Origin: JAJNPS01 sp031378845
Lineage (GTDB): Bacteria; Pseudomonadota; Alphaproteobacteria; Rhodobacterales; Rhodobacteraceae
Assembly: GCA_031378845.1 (NCBI GenBank)
Contig: JANNES010000020.1
Coordinates: 1 to 64,000, forward strand
Direction of reading: 5' to 3'
Length of the DNA: 64,000 bases
Below, piece after piece: positions 16,549 through 24,528 of the stretch. The notes below the pieces were generated by a model. The model saw only the letters and a list, made by a program, of their open reading frames with translations, was not told the origin of the DNA and did not search any database. Positions within the stretch are counted from its first letter, which is position 1. Every line of letters starts with the position of its first letter. The position numbers and the translations under genes are program-made.

Positions 16549-16932
16549 AAAGACCCCCAAAATCCCGGGCTGTTCCCGCCAGCCCCTTGTTTGCTGTCTA
16601 GCCGAGGTGTCCAGACGTGCCAAGGGCTTTCGCGCTCCTGCGGTGGGGCAAGCCCGTGCAGCCGGCCTCGCGCGCATGCGCGAATTCTTTATATTGGTCG
16701 TGCTCGCGTCACGGGTGGCGCAATCCCAGGTGCCGATCTCGTTGAAACCCTCGCTAGGGCAGCGCCCACGCCGCCGCCGCTTTTGGCCCCTGTGTCTTTG
16801 CTGCACCATCCGGCACGGGTTTTCCCCGATCCCGCCGCCCGCGATTGCAATTGGACGCGGCAAGGGTGAAATACCATCCATTCCCACACGGATTCCCCTG
16901 TGTTGGGCTTTACCTTAAGGATGAGGGAAAAC
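16549..16932. other. Divergent intergenic region before the porin
   Basis: About 380 bases between the DUF3576 lipoprotein (minus) and the porin (plus). It should contain both promoters. An AT-rich stretch around 16685-16697 (TTTATATTGG) stands out, but no boxes at convincing spacing were found. The porin ribosome-binding site AAGGATGAGGG lies at 16917-16927. No gene or RNA seen. Confidence 0.35.
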
Positions 16933-17820
16933 ATGAAAAAGGTTCTTCTCGCAACGAGCTTCCTGGTCGCAACGACCGGCTTCGCTGCAGCTGAAGTTGC
17001 CCTGTCAGGCTCCGCCCGCATGGGTGTGGTTTATGACAGCATCTCCGGCGATACAGTCTTCAACTCGCGCGTTCGTATCGTCTTCACCGCTTCGGGCGAA
17101 ACCGATGGCGGCCTGGCTTTCGGTGCGTCCATGCGCGCTGACCAGTTTGGCGGCAACAATGCCGGTCTCGGTTCAGGCGGCACCACCAACGGCGACTCGA
17201 CCGTGTTCATCTCGGGCGCGTTCGGCAAGTTGACCATGGGCGACGTCTCTGGCGCTGCCGACGCTCTGGTCGGTCAGACCTCCGGTGTTGGCTACGGCCC
17301 GAACGACGGCCTGCAGGAAATCGGCTTCATCGGCACCACCAAGACCGCTGCTTACTACGAATACAGCACGGGTGGATTCACGGTTGGTCTCGGCGCTGGC
17401 CAGACCAACTCGGCCGGCAGTGAAGCAAACATCGCTGTGAAATACACGATGGGCGACTACTCGGCAGCCATCGGCTACGAAACGTCGTCGACTGCGGGTG
17501 ATCTGCTTTCGATCAGTGGTAAGGCGACCTTCGGCGCAGTTACGCTGAAAGCGCGTGCTTCGGACAGCGACATCGCTGGCAGAGACACCGCTTGGTCCGT
17601 GTCGGGTGACTACGTGGCCGGCGCGCTGACGGTGACCGGTTTCTACACCGACTTCGGCAACTACAACCTTCCCGGTGCAGATACTCAGCACGTTGGTCTG
17701 GGCGCTGCCTACGACCTCGGCGGCGGCGCGACCTTTGCCGGTGGTGTTGTTCGGCAGATGAACGCGGGCGCTGTGCCGGACGAAACCTTCGCCGACGTCG
17801 GCGTGAAGTTCTCGTTCTAA
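16933..17820 (+). CDS. Outer-membrane porin, Rhodobacter type
   Basis: 295-aa trimeric general-diffusion porin. Signal peptide MKKVLLATSFLVATTGFAAA, with the mature protein starting EVALSGSARMG, exactly as in Rhodobacter porins. It has alternating amphipathic beta strands throughout, tyrosine/glycine-rich loops, and a C-terminal Phe (VGVKFSF) for BAM recognition. The start is set by the signal peptide and the AAGGATGAGGG site. Codon use here is visibly more uniform (GGC, GCC, ACC), as expected for an abundant protein. A strong terminator follows at 17844. Confidence 0.93.
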   Translation: MKKVLLATSFLVATTGFAAAEVALSGSARMGVVYDSISGDTVFNSRVRIVFTASGETDGGLAFGASMRADQFGGNNAGLGSGGTTNGDSTVFISGAFGKLTMGDVSGAADALVGQTSGVGYGPNDGLQEIGFIGTTKTAAYYEYSTGGFTVGLGAGQTNSAGSEANIAVKYTMGDYSAAIGYETSSTAGDLLSISGKATFGAVTLKARASDSDIAGRDTAWSVSGDYVAGALTVTGFYTDFGNYNLPGADTQHVGLGAAYDLGGGATFAGGVVRQMNAGAVPDETFADVGVKFSF

Positions 17821-17843
17821 TCCTTCGGGATCAGACGCATCGG

Positions 17844-17875
17844 AAAGAGCGGGCGAAAGCCCGCTCTTTTCTTTT
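17844..17875 (+). terminator. Intrinsic terminator of the porin gene
   Basis: An 11-bp stem (AAAGAGCGGGC and its complement) with a GAAA tetraloop, followed by TTTTCTTTT. This is the clearest rho-independent terminator in the window, 23 bases after the porin stop. Confidence 0.93.
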
Positions 17876-17917
17876 GGGCCGCGCCCGCTTAGGTCTGCCC
17901 CAACCAAAGGGGGGGCC

Positions 17918-18574
17918 ATGGGACTGACCGATATCGCCGCAAGGATGCAGGCCGCTCTTGCCACCACTGGCCGCGCGCCCGATGCCGCGCGACTGATCGC
18001 CGTGTCGAAAATCCAGCCGCTCGACCGGGTCGAAGCCGTTCTCACGCAAGGTCACCGCATCTTTGGCGAAAACTACGTGCAGGAGGCCGCCGCGAAATGG
18101 CCCGGCCTGCGCGCGCGCTACGGCCCCGTCGATCTGCACATGATCGGCCCCTTGCAGACCAACAAGGCCAAACTCGCGGTCGAGCTTTTCAATGCCATCC
18201 ACACCCTGGACCGTCCTTCATTGGCCGAAAAGCTTGCCAGTCTCGCACAATCGCGCGGCCACAGCCCCGGCCTTTTCATCCAGGTGAATACCGGTGCAGA
18301 ACCGCAAAAGGCCGGTATCGTGCCCGAAGACCTCGACGCCTTTGTTGCCGCGGCCCGCGCCATGGATCTGCCCCTGCAAGGCCTGATGTGCATTCCGCCC
18401 GAAGAGGCCGACCCCGCCCCGCATTTCGCCATGCTGGCCCAGATGGCCGCCCGCAATGGGCTGAGCGGCCTGTCCATGGGCATGAGCAGCGATTTCGAGA
18501 TGGCGATTGCCCATGGTGCCACGCATATCCGCGTCGGTTCGGCGATCTTCGGCGCAAGGGCACCGCGCGCGTAG
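17918..18574 (+). CDS. YggS/PLPBP-family pyridoxal-phosphate homeostasis protein
   Basis: 218-aa cytosolic alanine-racemase-fold protein that binds PLP and buffers vitamin B6 and amino-acid metabolism; it has no known catalysis. The PLP lysine is in LIAVSKIQPLDRV (about residue 29). Further family motifs are FGENYVQEA, DLHMIGPLQTNKAK, FIQVNTGAEPQKAG and the phosphate-binding LSMGMSSDFEMAI, HIRVGSAIFG. A GGGGGGG site precedes the ATG. Monocistronic, followed by a repeat hairpin cluster. Confidence 0.93.
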   Translation: MGLTDIAARMQAALATTGRAPDAARLIAVSKIQPLDRVEAVLTQGHRIFGENYVQEAAAKWPGLRARYGPVDLHMIGPLQTNKAKLAVELFNAIHTLDRPSLAEKLASLAQSRGHSPGLFIQVNTGAEPQKAGIVPEDLDAFVAAARAMDLPLQGLMCIPPEEADPAPHFAMLAQMAARNGLSGLSMGMSSDFEMAIAHGATHIRVGSAIFGARAPRA

Positions 18575-18578
18575 CAGC

Positions 18579-18671
18579 CCTCCCCACTAGGGGGAGGCAG
18601 CAGGTTGAGCCCGTGGCAAAGTGTACCCAAAGTTGACGGCCCATCACCTCCCCTCCCCTTGTGGGGAGGGG
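18579..18671. repeat. Paired CCTCCCC hairpins, alphaproteobacterial intergenic repeat
   Basis: Two related hairpins flank a 50-base spacer: CCTCCCC/GGGGAGG with an ACTAG loop (18579-18597) and CCCCTCCCC/GGGGAGGGG with a TTGT loop (18650-18671). They lie between YggS (plus) and the amylosucrase-like gene (minus), so they can act as a bidirectional terminator. Similar C-rich hairpins are common dispersed elements in alphaproteobacterial genomes. Confidence 0.7.
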
Positions 18672-18693
18672 CCGGGGAAGGGGTGCTGCGACC

Positions 18694-20580
18694 TTACGTC
18701 AACCACACCCGCGCATAGGGAGGCAGCACGATCTGCCCCTGATGCGCCGTCACAGGGTTGCCCGACAACGCATCATGCATCCACCCGATGCCCTGCAGCC
18801 GTGCCCAGGTTTCGGTGACCCGTGTCCAACCTTCGGTAAAGTTGAACAGGCACAGAACCACGCCTGTCGGGGCGACGCGCTGGAATGCAAAGACGCCCGG
18901 CACACCAGCATCCACGATCTCGGTCGGGCAGGCCGCATGCAGCGCCCCCGTTGCCCGCCGACGCGCCAGAATCTCGCGCGTGCCGCGATAGACCTTTGCG
19001 GTCGGGCTGTCGCCGGTCAGACGGGTTTCTGCCAGATCCCAATCCATCCGCGGGCGATGAATCCAGCGGCTGTCATGTGCGTGCTCGGGCACGTCACGAT
19101 AGCTGTAATCGTTCAGCAAGGCCAGCTCATCGCCCATATAAATCAATGGGATCCCGCCAAAGGACGCGATCAGAGCATGGCCAAGCAAGATGCGCTGGAT
19201 GGCCAGGTCTATCCCGCCCGCATCCCCTTCAGCCACCGCGCGCTCCAGCCCGGCAAGCGAGGCAAAGCTGCCCGAGATCCGCTTGTCCCCGGTCGCCGGG
19301 TTCAACTGAAAAAGCGCCCCCCGCGCGAAACTGCCCGCAAACGTGCCGTCGTAGAAATCCGACAGGAACCCGCGATGCCCAGCGCCCGACAGTCCCAGCG
19401 CCGCCGCATCCTCATCCGTCACCGCCCAGCCGATATCGTCATGGCAGCGGATATAGGTGGCATAGGTGGCATTGGTCAGCCGGTCGGGGAAATGCGTGCC
19501 CAGCACATGCGTCATGAGGCGCGTATCGCGGGTGGCAAGGGCAGACCAGAACTGCACCATCAGGCTGTTGTGATAGGCCAGGTTCCCCTCGCGCCCGTCA
19601 TGCACCCCCTTGCCCAGATAGGGCAGCATCTCTGCCGGGGCGACAATCGCCTCTTCAAGATGCAGGACCGCCGCCGACGCAATCCGCGAACAGGCCCTGA
19701 GCGCCTGCAAGATCATATGGACCTCAGGCTCGGACTGGCAGCGCGTGCCCATGCGTTTCCACATAAAGGCGACGGCGTCCAACCGCAGCACCTCGACCCC
19801 CTTGTTGGCCAGATGCAGCATGATCTCGACGATCTCGACAAAGACCTGCGGATTGGCCCAGTTCAGATCCCACTGATGCTCGTTAAACGTGGTCCAGACC
19901 CATTTGCCAAGCTCGGGGTAATGGGTGAAATTGCCCGGCGCGTTGACGGGAAAGACCTCGACCAGATCGCGCTCATACTGGTCAGGCAGGTCGGGCGTGT
20001 CGAACATCAGGTAATAGTCCTGATAGATCTGATCGCGCGCCGCCGCCCGAACCGCCCAGTCGTGTTCCTTGGCCGTGTGGTTCAGCACAAGATCAACACA
20101 AAGCGACATGCCGCGCCCCCGCAAAGCCCGCGCGACGTCTTCAAAGTCAGCCATGCTGCCGTAGGCCGGATTGATCGCGCGGTAATCCATCACCGAATAG
20201 CCGCCATCGCTGTCACCCGCGCGCGGGCGCAGGCAGGGCATCAGATGGACATATCGAATGCCAAGGTCTTCAAGGTAATCCAGCCGCTCCAGCACGCCTC
20301 TCAGGTCACCCGCAAAGCGATCAATGTAGAACACATAGCCCGCCATATCGGACCGCTGAAACCAGTCAGGCTCCAGATCGCGCTGCAAATCCAGCAGCTT
20401 GAGGTCAGCGGGTCGGTCCGCCCAGCCGGTTCGCAACGCCGCCAAAAGCTGATCGCAAAAGGCGGCATAATCCGGGCGACTGCCGTAAAGGGCATCCAGC
20501 ATCGGCCAAAGATCCGGGGCGGAGCGCTGCAATCGCAGCGCAAAAATCGCCTCATCGGCTGACGCCGGTGTCTTGGCCAT
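18694..20580 (-). CDS. Amylosucrase-like GH13 alpha-glucan enzyme
   Basis: 628-aa glycoside hydrolase family 13 protein, closest to the amylosucrase (GH13_4) layout: helical N-domain, (beta/alpha)8 barrel with inserted B domains, C-terminal beta domain. Catalytic residues look intact: nucleophile Asp268 in GVEVLRLDAVAF, acid/base Glu310 in HLEEAIVAP, and the third acid in IRCHDDIGW (His380-Asp382). The pattern EEAIV followed by HDDIGW is amylosucrase-like. Such enzymes build alpha-1,4-glucan from sucrose or hydrolyse sucrose; a related sucrose hydrolase activity is possible. No signal peptide, so cytosolic. No other sugar genes are nearby. Confidence 0.85.
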   Translation of the reverse strand: MAKTPASADEAIFALRLQRSAPDLWPMLDALYGSRPDYAAFCDQLLAALRTGWADRPADLKLLDLQRDLEPDWFQRSDMAGYVFYIDRFAGDLRGVLERLDYLEDLGIRYVHLMPCLRPRAGDSDGGYSVMDYRAINPAYGSMADFEDVARALRGRGMSLCVDLVLNHTAKEHDWAVRAAARDQIYQDYYLMFDTPDLPDQYERDLVEVFPVNAPGNFTHYPELGKWVWTTFNEHQWDLNWANPQVFVEIVEIMLHLANKGVEVLRLDAVAFMWKRMGTRCQSEPEVHMILQALRACSRIASAAVLHLEEAIVAPAEMLPYLGKGVHDGREGNLAYHNSLMVQFWSALATRDTRLMTHVLGTHFPDRLTNATYATYIRCHDDIGWAVTDEDAAALGLSGAGHRGFLSDFYDGTFAGSFARGALFQLNPATGDKRISGSFASLAGLERAVAEGDAGGIDLAIQRILLGHALIASFGGIPLIYMGDELALLNDYSYRDVPEHAHDSRWIHRPRMDWDLAETRLTGDSPTAKVYRGTREILARRRATGALHAACPTEIVDAGVPGVFAFQRVAPTGVVLCLFNFTEGWTRVTETWARLQGIGWMHDALSGNPVTAHQGQIVLPPYARVWLT

Positions 20581-20635
20581 GTGATCCTCCCTCGCGACGC
20601 CAAGACTAAAGCGGCCAAAGCGGTTTGGAAAGAGT

Positions 20636-21133
20636 CTAGCCGCGAATGATCAGGCGGGTGTCATGGCGGATGCGGCGGGCGATCCACAAAATGTCCGCCT
20701 TGGCAAAGGCGACGCATCCGGCGGTCGGCTGCCGTGGCCGTCGCCAGATGTGCAAAAAGATCGCGGAACCATGGCCCGGCGCCGAAATCGGCCAGTTCCA
20801 GTCGGTGATCAGCACGACGTCATACATCGGATCCGCCCGCGACAGCCGTTCATGGTGCCACCCATGCGGACGACAAACCATCTTGTTGTAATCGGGGTCA
20901 TGCGGATCATCCGACCACAGATCCCCCGGGCCGATCGGAAGCGCCCAGTCGGCGGGGGACACCATCCGGTCTGGCCGGTACAAAAGACCCACGATCCGGT
21001 GCCTTCCGCTCGGGGTCGCCCCGTCGCCCTCGCGCTTGCGCCCCGTCATGCCACCTCGCCCGATGGAACAGGCAAAGCGTCGCCCTAAAAACCGTGCCCC
21101 CCAGCGTCCGACGACAATGTCATGGCGGGTCAC
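20636..21133 (-). CDS. L,D-transpeptidase (YkuD family)-like protein
   Basis: 165-aa protein whose C-terminal half has the YkuD catalytic signature GSAIFLHIWRRPRQPTAGCV, with the reactive Cys after T-A-G and the upstream His in FLHIW. YkuD enzymes form 3-3 peptidoglycan cross-links or attach lipoproteins. No signal peptide or membrane anchor is visible, which is odd for a periplasmic enzyme; this compact form is common in alphaproteobacteria. The GTG start overlaps the ribA stop by four bases (GTGA), so it is coupled to ribA. Confidence 0.85.
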   Translation of the reverse strand: MTRHDIVVGRWGARFLGRRFACSIGRGGMTGRKREGDGATPSGRHRIVGLLYRPDRMVSPADWALPIGPGDLWSDDPHDPDYNKMVCRPHGWHHERLSRADPMYDVVLITDWNWPISAPGHGSAIFLHIWRRPRQPTAGCVAFAKADILWIARRIRHDTRLIIRG

Positions 21134-22203
21134 GGCAAGTGCCCCGATTTCAGTGCTTTGGTTGCCAGATAGTCTTGGTTCTGCACCGTCTTGCCAACAT
21201 GCAGCGGCACGCGTTCGCTCACCTCAAGTCCGCAACTGCGCAGCATGTCGATCTTGCGCGGGTTGTTGGTCAACAGCCGCACCGACGAAATTCCCATCTG
21301 ATGAAGGATCTGCGCCCCGATCCGGAAATCGCGCTCTTCATCTTCAAACCCCAGCCGATGATTGGCCTCCACCGTGTCAAAGCCCTGATCTTGCAGCGCA
21401 TAGGCGCGGATCTTGTTGGCCAGCCCGATCCCGCGCCCCTCTTGGTTCAGATAAAGCAGAACCCCGGCACCTTCCGCCCCCATCTGCGCCAAGGCAGCAC
21501 GCAGTTGCGGTCCGCAATCACATTTCAGCGACCCCAGCACATCGCCGGTGAAACAGGCTGAATGCAAACGTACCAGCACGGGCTTGCCACGGTCGGGTTG
21601 CCCAACCTCGATGGCGAAATGTTCTTCGCCGCCATCGTCGGGGCGAAAGATATGCAAGCGACCGGCCTCGGCCAACGCCATCGGCAGGCGTGCGGCAACG
21701 ACCGTGTGCAGATCGGGCAGGCGCAGCAACTCGGGCCCAAGCTCAGCCACGCTCAGCGTTGTCAGTTCTGGCGCGGGTGTGGCCTCCTCGACGCTGACCA
21801 CCGCCGGCAACATGCGCGCCGCCTTCATCAGCGCAATCGCGGCGCGCGCCACGGTTGCCGCGCCATCGCGCCGGGCCTCAAAAGGCCCCTTCATCGGGTG
21901 CATCAGGTCCGCAGCGGGGTCCGCCACAGCTTGCAGCCAGGCCGCGTCCGCATCCGCAGGAACCGCAATCCGCGCGAGATCTCCGTCGTAGACGCGCACT
22001 TTCAGCGTCTCGGCCCGCCGTGCCGTCATGGCAAGCGTCAAGGTCCCGGCCTTGCGCAAATCGCGCAGCCGCGCATCCGTCAAGGGCTCCACCCCAGCAA
22101 TCCACTGCGTCTGGCCCGCCCCTGTCACGCGCACGGGCACGCCCAGCCGCAAATCGCCCAAGGCGCGCGCCACACGTTCGGTGATGGTCAGGGTCAAGGT
22201 CAT
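21130..22203 (-). CDS. ribA: GTP cyclohydrolase II with N-terminal extension
   Basis: 357-aa enzyme for the first step of riboflavin synthesis (GTP to diaminohydroxy-ribosylaminopyrimidine phosphate). The C-terminal 200 residues hold the catalytic domain: zinc ligands in HSACFTGDVLGSLKCDCGPQ, NQEGRGIGLANKIRAYALQD and LTNNPRKIDMLRSCGLEV. The roughly 150-residue N-terminal part is not a DHBP synthase (no RibB motifs); this extended form occurs in Rhodobacteraceae. Co-transcribed with the L,D-transpeptidase gene and divergent from cenR. Confidence 0.92.
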   Translation of the reverse strand: MTLTLTITERVARALGDLRLGVPVRVTGAGQTQWIAGVEPLTDARLRDLRKAGTLTLAMTARRAETLKVRVYDGDLARIAVPADADAAWLQAVADPAADLMHPMKGPFEARRDGAATVARAAIALMKAARMLPAVVSVEEATPAPELTTLSVAELGPELLRLPDLHTVVAARLPMALAEAGRLHIFRPDDGGEEHFAIEVGQPDRGKPVLVRLHSACFTGDVLGSLKCDCGPQLRAALAQMGAEGAGVLLYLNQEGRGIGLANKIRAYALQDQGFDTVEANHRLGFEDEERDFRIGAQILHQMGISSVRLLTNNPRKIDMLRSCGLEVSERVPLHVGKTVQNQDYLATKALKSGHLP

Positions 22204-22351
22204 GCAGGTCTCCTCCGCTCTGTCTATCCGGCGAATGACGGAATTGAAACATATCGCCGTTCACCGACACGACTGCGTGAAACCTTTGCAGCATGGCTTG
22301 AGTACCTCCCCGCAAGGCCGCATCTGAACCATAGTGAACGGAGGTTACGCG

Positions 22352-23038
22352 ATGATGACCCTGCGAAAAATCCTGCTTGTCGATGACGACGACGATCTGC
22401 GTGAAGCCTTGGGCGAGCAACTGGTCATGACCGAAGACTTTGATGTCTTTGAGGCGCGCACTGCCGCCGAAGGCATGGAAAAGGCCAAGGCCGCGATCTA
22501 TGACCTTGTGATCCTTGATGTCGGTCTGCCCGATGCCGACGGGCGCGAGCTGTGCCGCCGGATGCGCAAGGGCGGGGTGAAATGTCCGATCTTGATGTTG
22601 ACCGGCCATGATACGGACAGCGACACCATTCTGGGTCTGGATTCGGGTGCAAACGACTATGTGACCAAGCCGTTCAAGTTCCCGGTTCTTCTGGCCCGCA
22701 TCCGCGCGCAACTGCGCCAGCATGAACAATCCGAAGACGCGATCTTCACGTTAGGCCCCTATACTTTCAAACCGGCGCAAAAGCTGCTGCTGGATGCCAA
22801 GGAAAAGAAGATCCGCCTGACCGAGAAAGAGACCAATATCCTCAAATACCTCTACCGCGCCCAGCGTTCGGTCGTGGCGCGCGATATCCTCTTGCACGAG
22901 GTCTGGGGCTATAATGCGGGCGTGACCACCCATACGCTTGAAACCCATATCTATCGTTTGCGCCAAAAGATCGAACCCGATCCTTCAAATGCCCGCATTC
23001 TCGTGACTGAAAGCGGCGGATATCGACTTGTCGCGTAA
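22352..23038 (+). CDS. cenR: OmpR-family response regulator, CenR-like
   Basis: 228-aa two-component regulator. The receiver domain (1-120) has the acidic pocket DDDDD at 11-15, phospho-acceptor Asp56 in LVILDVGLPD and Lys in VTKPF. The C-terminal winged helix (about 130-228) contains IRLTEKETNILKYLYRAQ, HEVWGYNAGVTTHTLETHIY and LRQKIEPDP. These features match CenR, an essential alphaproteobacterial regulator of envelope and division genes; that identification is from family knowledge, and its kinase CenK is not next to it here. The start is set by GGAGG seven bases before ATG 22352. A possible small RNA and a strong terminator follow. Confidence 0.85.
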   Translation: MMTLRKILLVDDDDDLREALGEQLVMTEDFDVFEARTAAEGMEKAKAAIYDLVILDVGLPDADGRELCRRMRKGGVKCPILMLTGHDTDSDTILGLDSGANDYVTKPFKFPVLLARIRAQLRQHEQSEDAIFTLGPYTFKPAQKLLLDAKEKKIRLTEKETNILKYLYRAQRSVVARDILLHEVWGYNAGVTTHTLETHIYRLRQKIEPDPSNARILVTESGGYRLVA

Positions 23039-23049
23039 TGGTCTTATTG

Positions 23050-23186
23050 TTGCCTGAACTTCACCATATCCCTCTCGATAAGGTAGACTGACGACGAGAT
23101 ATCTTGAGTTCCCCTTGTCGTGTCGGGGTTATGGCACGACTTCCTCCCTGTTGGACCTGGCCGGGCAATAGCCCGGCCTCTTTTTT
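23050..23186 (+). ncRNA. Candidate small RNA or processed 3' UTR of cenR
   Basis: The roughly 140 bases after cenR contain no open reading frame of note but end in a perfect intrinsic terminator, and carry a single-stranded-looking pyrimidine block CTTCCTCCCT (23140-23149) just before it. C/U-rich anti-Shine-Dalgarno motifs are typical of Rhodobacteraceae trans-acting small RNAs. Could equally be the plain 3' UTR of cenR. No clear internal promoter was seen. Confidence 0.35.
23159..23186 (+). terminator. Intrinsic terminator downstream of cenR
   Basis: An 8-bp stem GGCCGGGC/GCCCGGCC with an AATA loop followed by TCTTTTTT. Ends the cenR transcript or the small RNA contained in its 3' part. 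Confidence 0.92.
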
Positions 23187-23270
23187 AACTTGGGCGGCGC
23201 GGCGCTTTGTGGCTTGCTGCACCTCGGTGTCTTTGGCAAAGCCTTGCAGGGGAATGACCGGAGGACCCAA

Positions 23271-23723
23271 TTGGACCGCAACCAGATCTCGCACCAGATC
23301 CTCGCCCTGACCCAAGGGGAAACCGATACCGTGGCCCTGATGGCCACCGTGGCCTGCGAACTGCACCACGCTCACCCGCTGGCGGACTGGACCGGGTTCT
23401 ATCGCGTCGTCGCCCCGGAACTCTTGAAGATCGGCCCTTATCAAGGTGGCCACGGTTGCCTTGTGATCCCGTTCTCGCGCGGTGTCTGCGGTGCTGCGGC
23501 ACGGACGCGCAGGGGTCTGAACGTCCCCGACGTTGCGGCCTTTCCCGATCATATCGCCTGTTCTTCCACGACCCGGTCGGAACTGGTCCTGCCGGTCTGC
23601 AATGCCAAGGGTACGCTTCTGGGCGTCCTTGACCTTGACAGCAACACCCCCGCTGCCTTTACGCCCGAGGATGAGGCCTGGCTTGTCCCGCTGCTGGCCC
23701 GGGTCTTTGCCGGGGCGGCATGA
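23271..23723 (+). CDS. Free methionine-(R)-sulfoxide reductase (fRMsr, GAF domain)
   Basis: 150-aa single GAF-domain enzyme that reduces free methionine-R-sulfoxide. The three catalytic cysteines are all present with the spacing of the E. coli enzyme: Cys63 (HGCLVIP), Cys73 (RGVCGAA) and Cys97 (HIACSST). Other signatures are DWTGFYRV and SELVLPV. The best start is TTG at 23271, with GGAGG six bases upstream, which gives the normal family length; an ATG reading from 23190 would include part of the cenR terminator region. Its stop overlaps the rluA ATG by four bases. Confidence 0.9.
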   Translation: MDRNQISHQILALTQGETDTVALMATVACELHHAHPLADWTGFYRVVAPELLKIGPYQGGHGCLVIPFSRGVCGAAARTRRGLNVPDVAAFPDHIACSSTTRSELVLPVCNAKGTLLGVLDLDSNTPAAFTPEDEAWLVPLLARVFAGAA

Positions 23724-24370
23724 TCGAATTTTCCTATGATCCACCGATGGACCCGCTGGTGATCCTGTTTCAGGACGACCAGATCCTCGTTGTCGATAAA
23801 CCGGCGGGCCTTTTGTCGGTGCCCGGCAAGCTGGAAGGGCGGCAGGATTGCCTGCAGTCGCGGCTTTTGGCGGCCTATCCCGACACGCTTTTGGTGCACC
23901 GGCTGGACTGCGACACGTCTGGTGTCATGATCTTTGCCCGGCACAAGCTGGCGCAAGGGTTTCTCGGTCAGGAGTTTGAAAAGCGCCGCGCCGAAAAGTC
24001 CTATGTCGCGCGGGTGGCGGGCATGATGGAAAAAGACAGTGGCCATGTCGATCTGCCGATCTGGACCGACTGGCCGAACCGTCCGAAACAACGCGTCGAT
24101 CACGATCAGGGCCGCCCCGCCCAGACCGACTGGCAGGTCATTGCCCGCAGCGCGGACGAGACGCGCGTGCGCCTCTTCCCCAAGACCGGCCGCAGCCATC
24201 AACTGCGCGTCCACATGACCGAGATTGGCCATCCGATCCTTGGCGATCCCATCTATGCCCCGCAAACTGCACGCAATTTTTCCCGCATGATGTTGCATGC
24301 CGAAACCTTGTCGTTGCACCATCCGCGCACGCGGTTGCCGGTGACGTTCACCTGCGCGTGCCCGTTCTAA
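23720..24370 (+). CDS. rluA: RluA-family pseudouridine synthase (23S rRNA/tRNA type)
   Basis: 216-aa pseudouridine synthase, nearly the length of E. coli RluA (which modifies 23S rRNA U746 and tRNA U32). The catalytic Asp63 lies in VHRLDCDTSGVM, and the RluA-specific strings DWPNRPKQRVDHD and TGRSHQLRVHM with LGDPIYA are present. No S4 domain, as in RluA itself. Overlaps the fRMsr gene by four bases (ATGA), so the two form an operon. Other RluA-subfamily members are possible, but the length and DWPNRPKQ block favour RluA. Confidence 0.9.
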   Translation: MIEFSYDPPMDPLVILFQDDQILVVDKPAGLLSVPGKLEGRQDCLQSRLLAAYPDTLLVHRLDCDTSGVMIFARHKLAQGFLGQEFEKRRAEKSYVARVAGMMEKDSGHVDLPIWTDWPNRPKQRVDHDQGRPAQTDWQVIARSADETRVRLFPKTGRSHQLRVHMTEIGHPILGDPIYAPQTARNFSRMMLHAETLSLHHPRTRLPVTFTCACPF

Positions 24371-24500
24371 AGCGTTCTGCCTGTGATCTGGTGCGCCGGA
24401 TCAACGGCAAAACGCAACCTGCCCGCCGATCGCCTGTCCTGGTTTGCAGTCAATCCGACCAGTATTGACTACAAGCCGCTTCAAGCCAGTTCAGCTTTGG

Positions 24501-24520
24501 TCAAATATCCCCGCCGGAGG
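24501..24520. repeat. Dispersed intergenic repeat, copy 2 (short)
   Basis: TCAAATATCCCCGCCGGAGG shares the CAAATATCCC core of the copies at 15895, 31666 and 48560. It sits just downstream of the frameshifted flavoenzyme gene, in a 158-base gap with no gene. Confidence 0.45.
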
Positions 24521-24528
24521 CTTCGCGC

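Noticed and set aside
16669..16780. Possible RNA gene in the AT-rich stretch upstream of the porin
   Set aside because: No closed stem set, no terminator and no consistent promoter spacing could be found.
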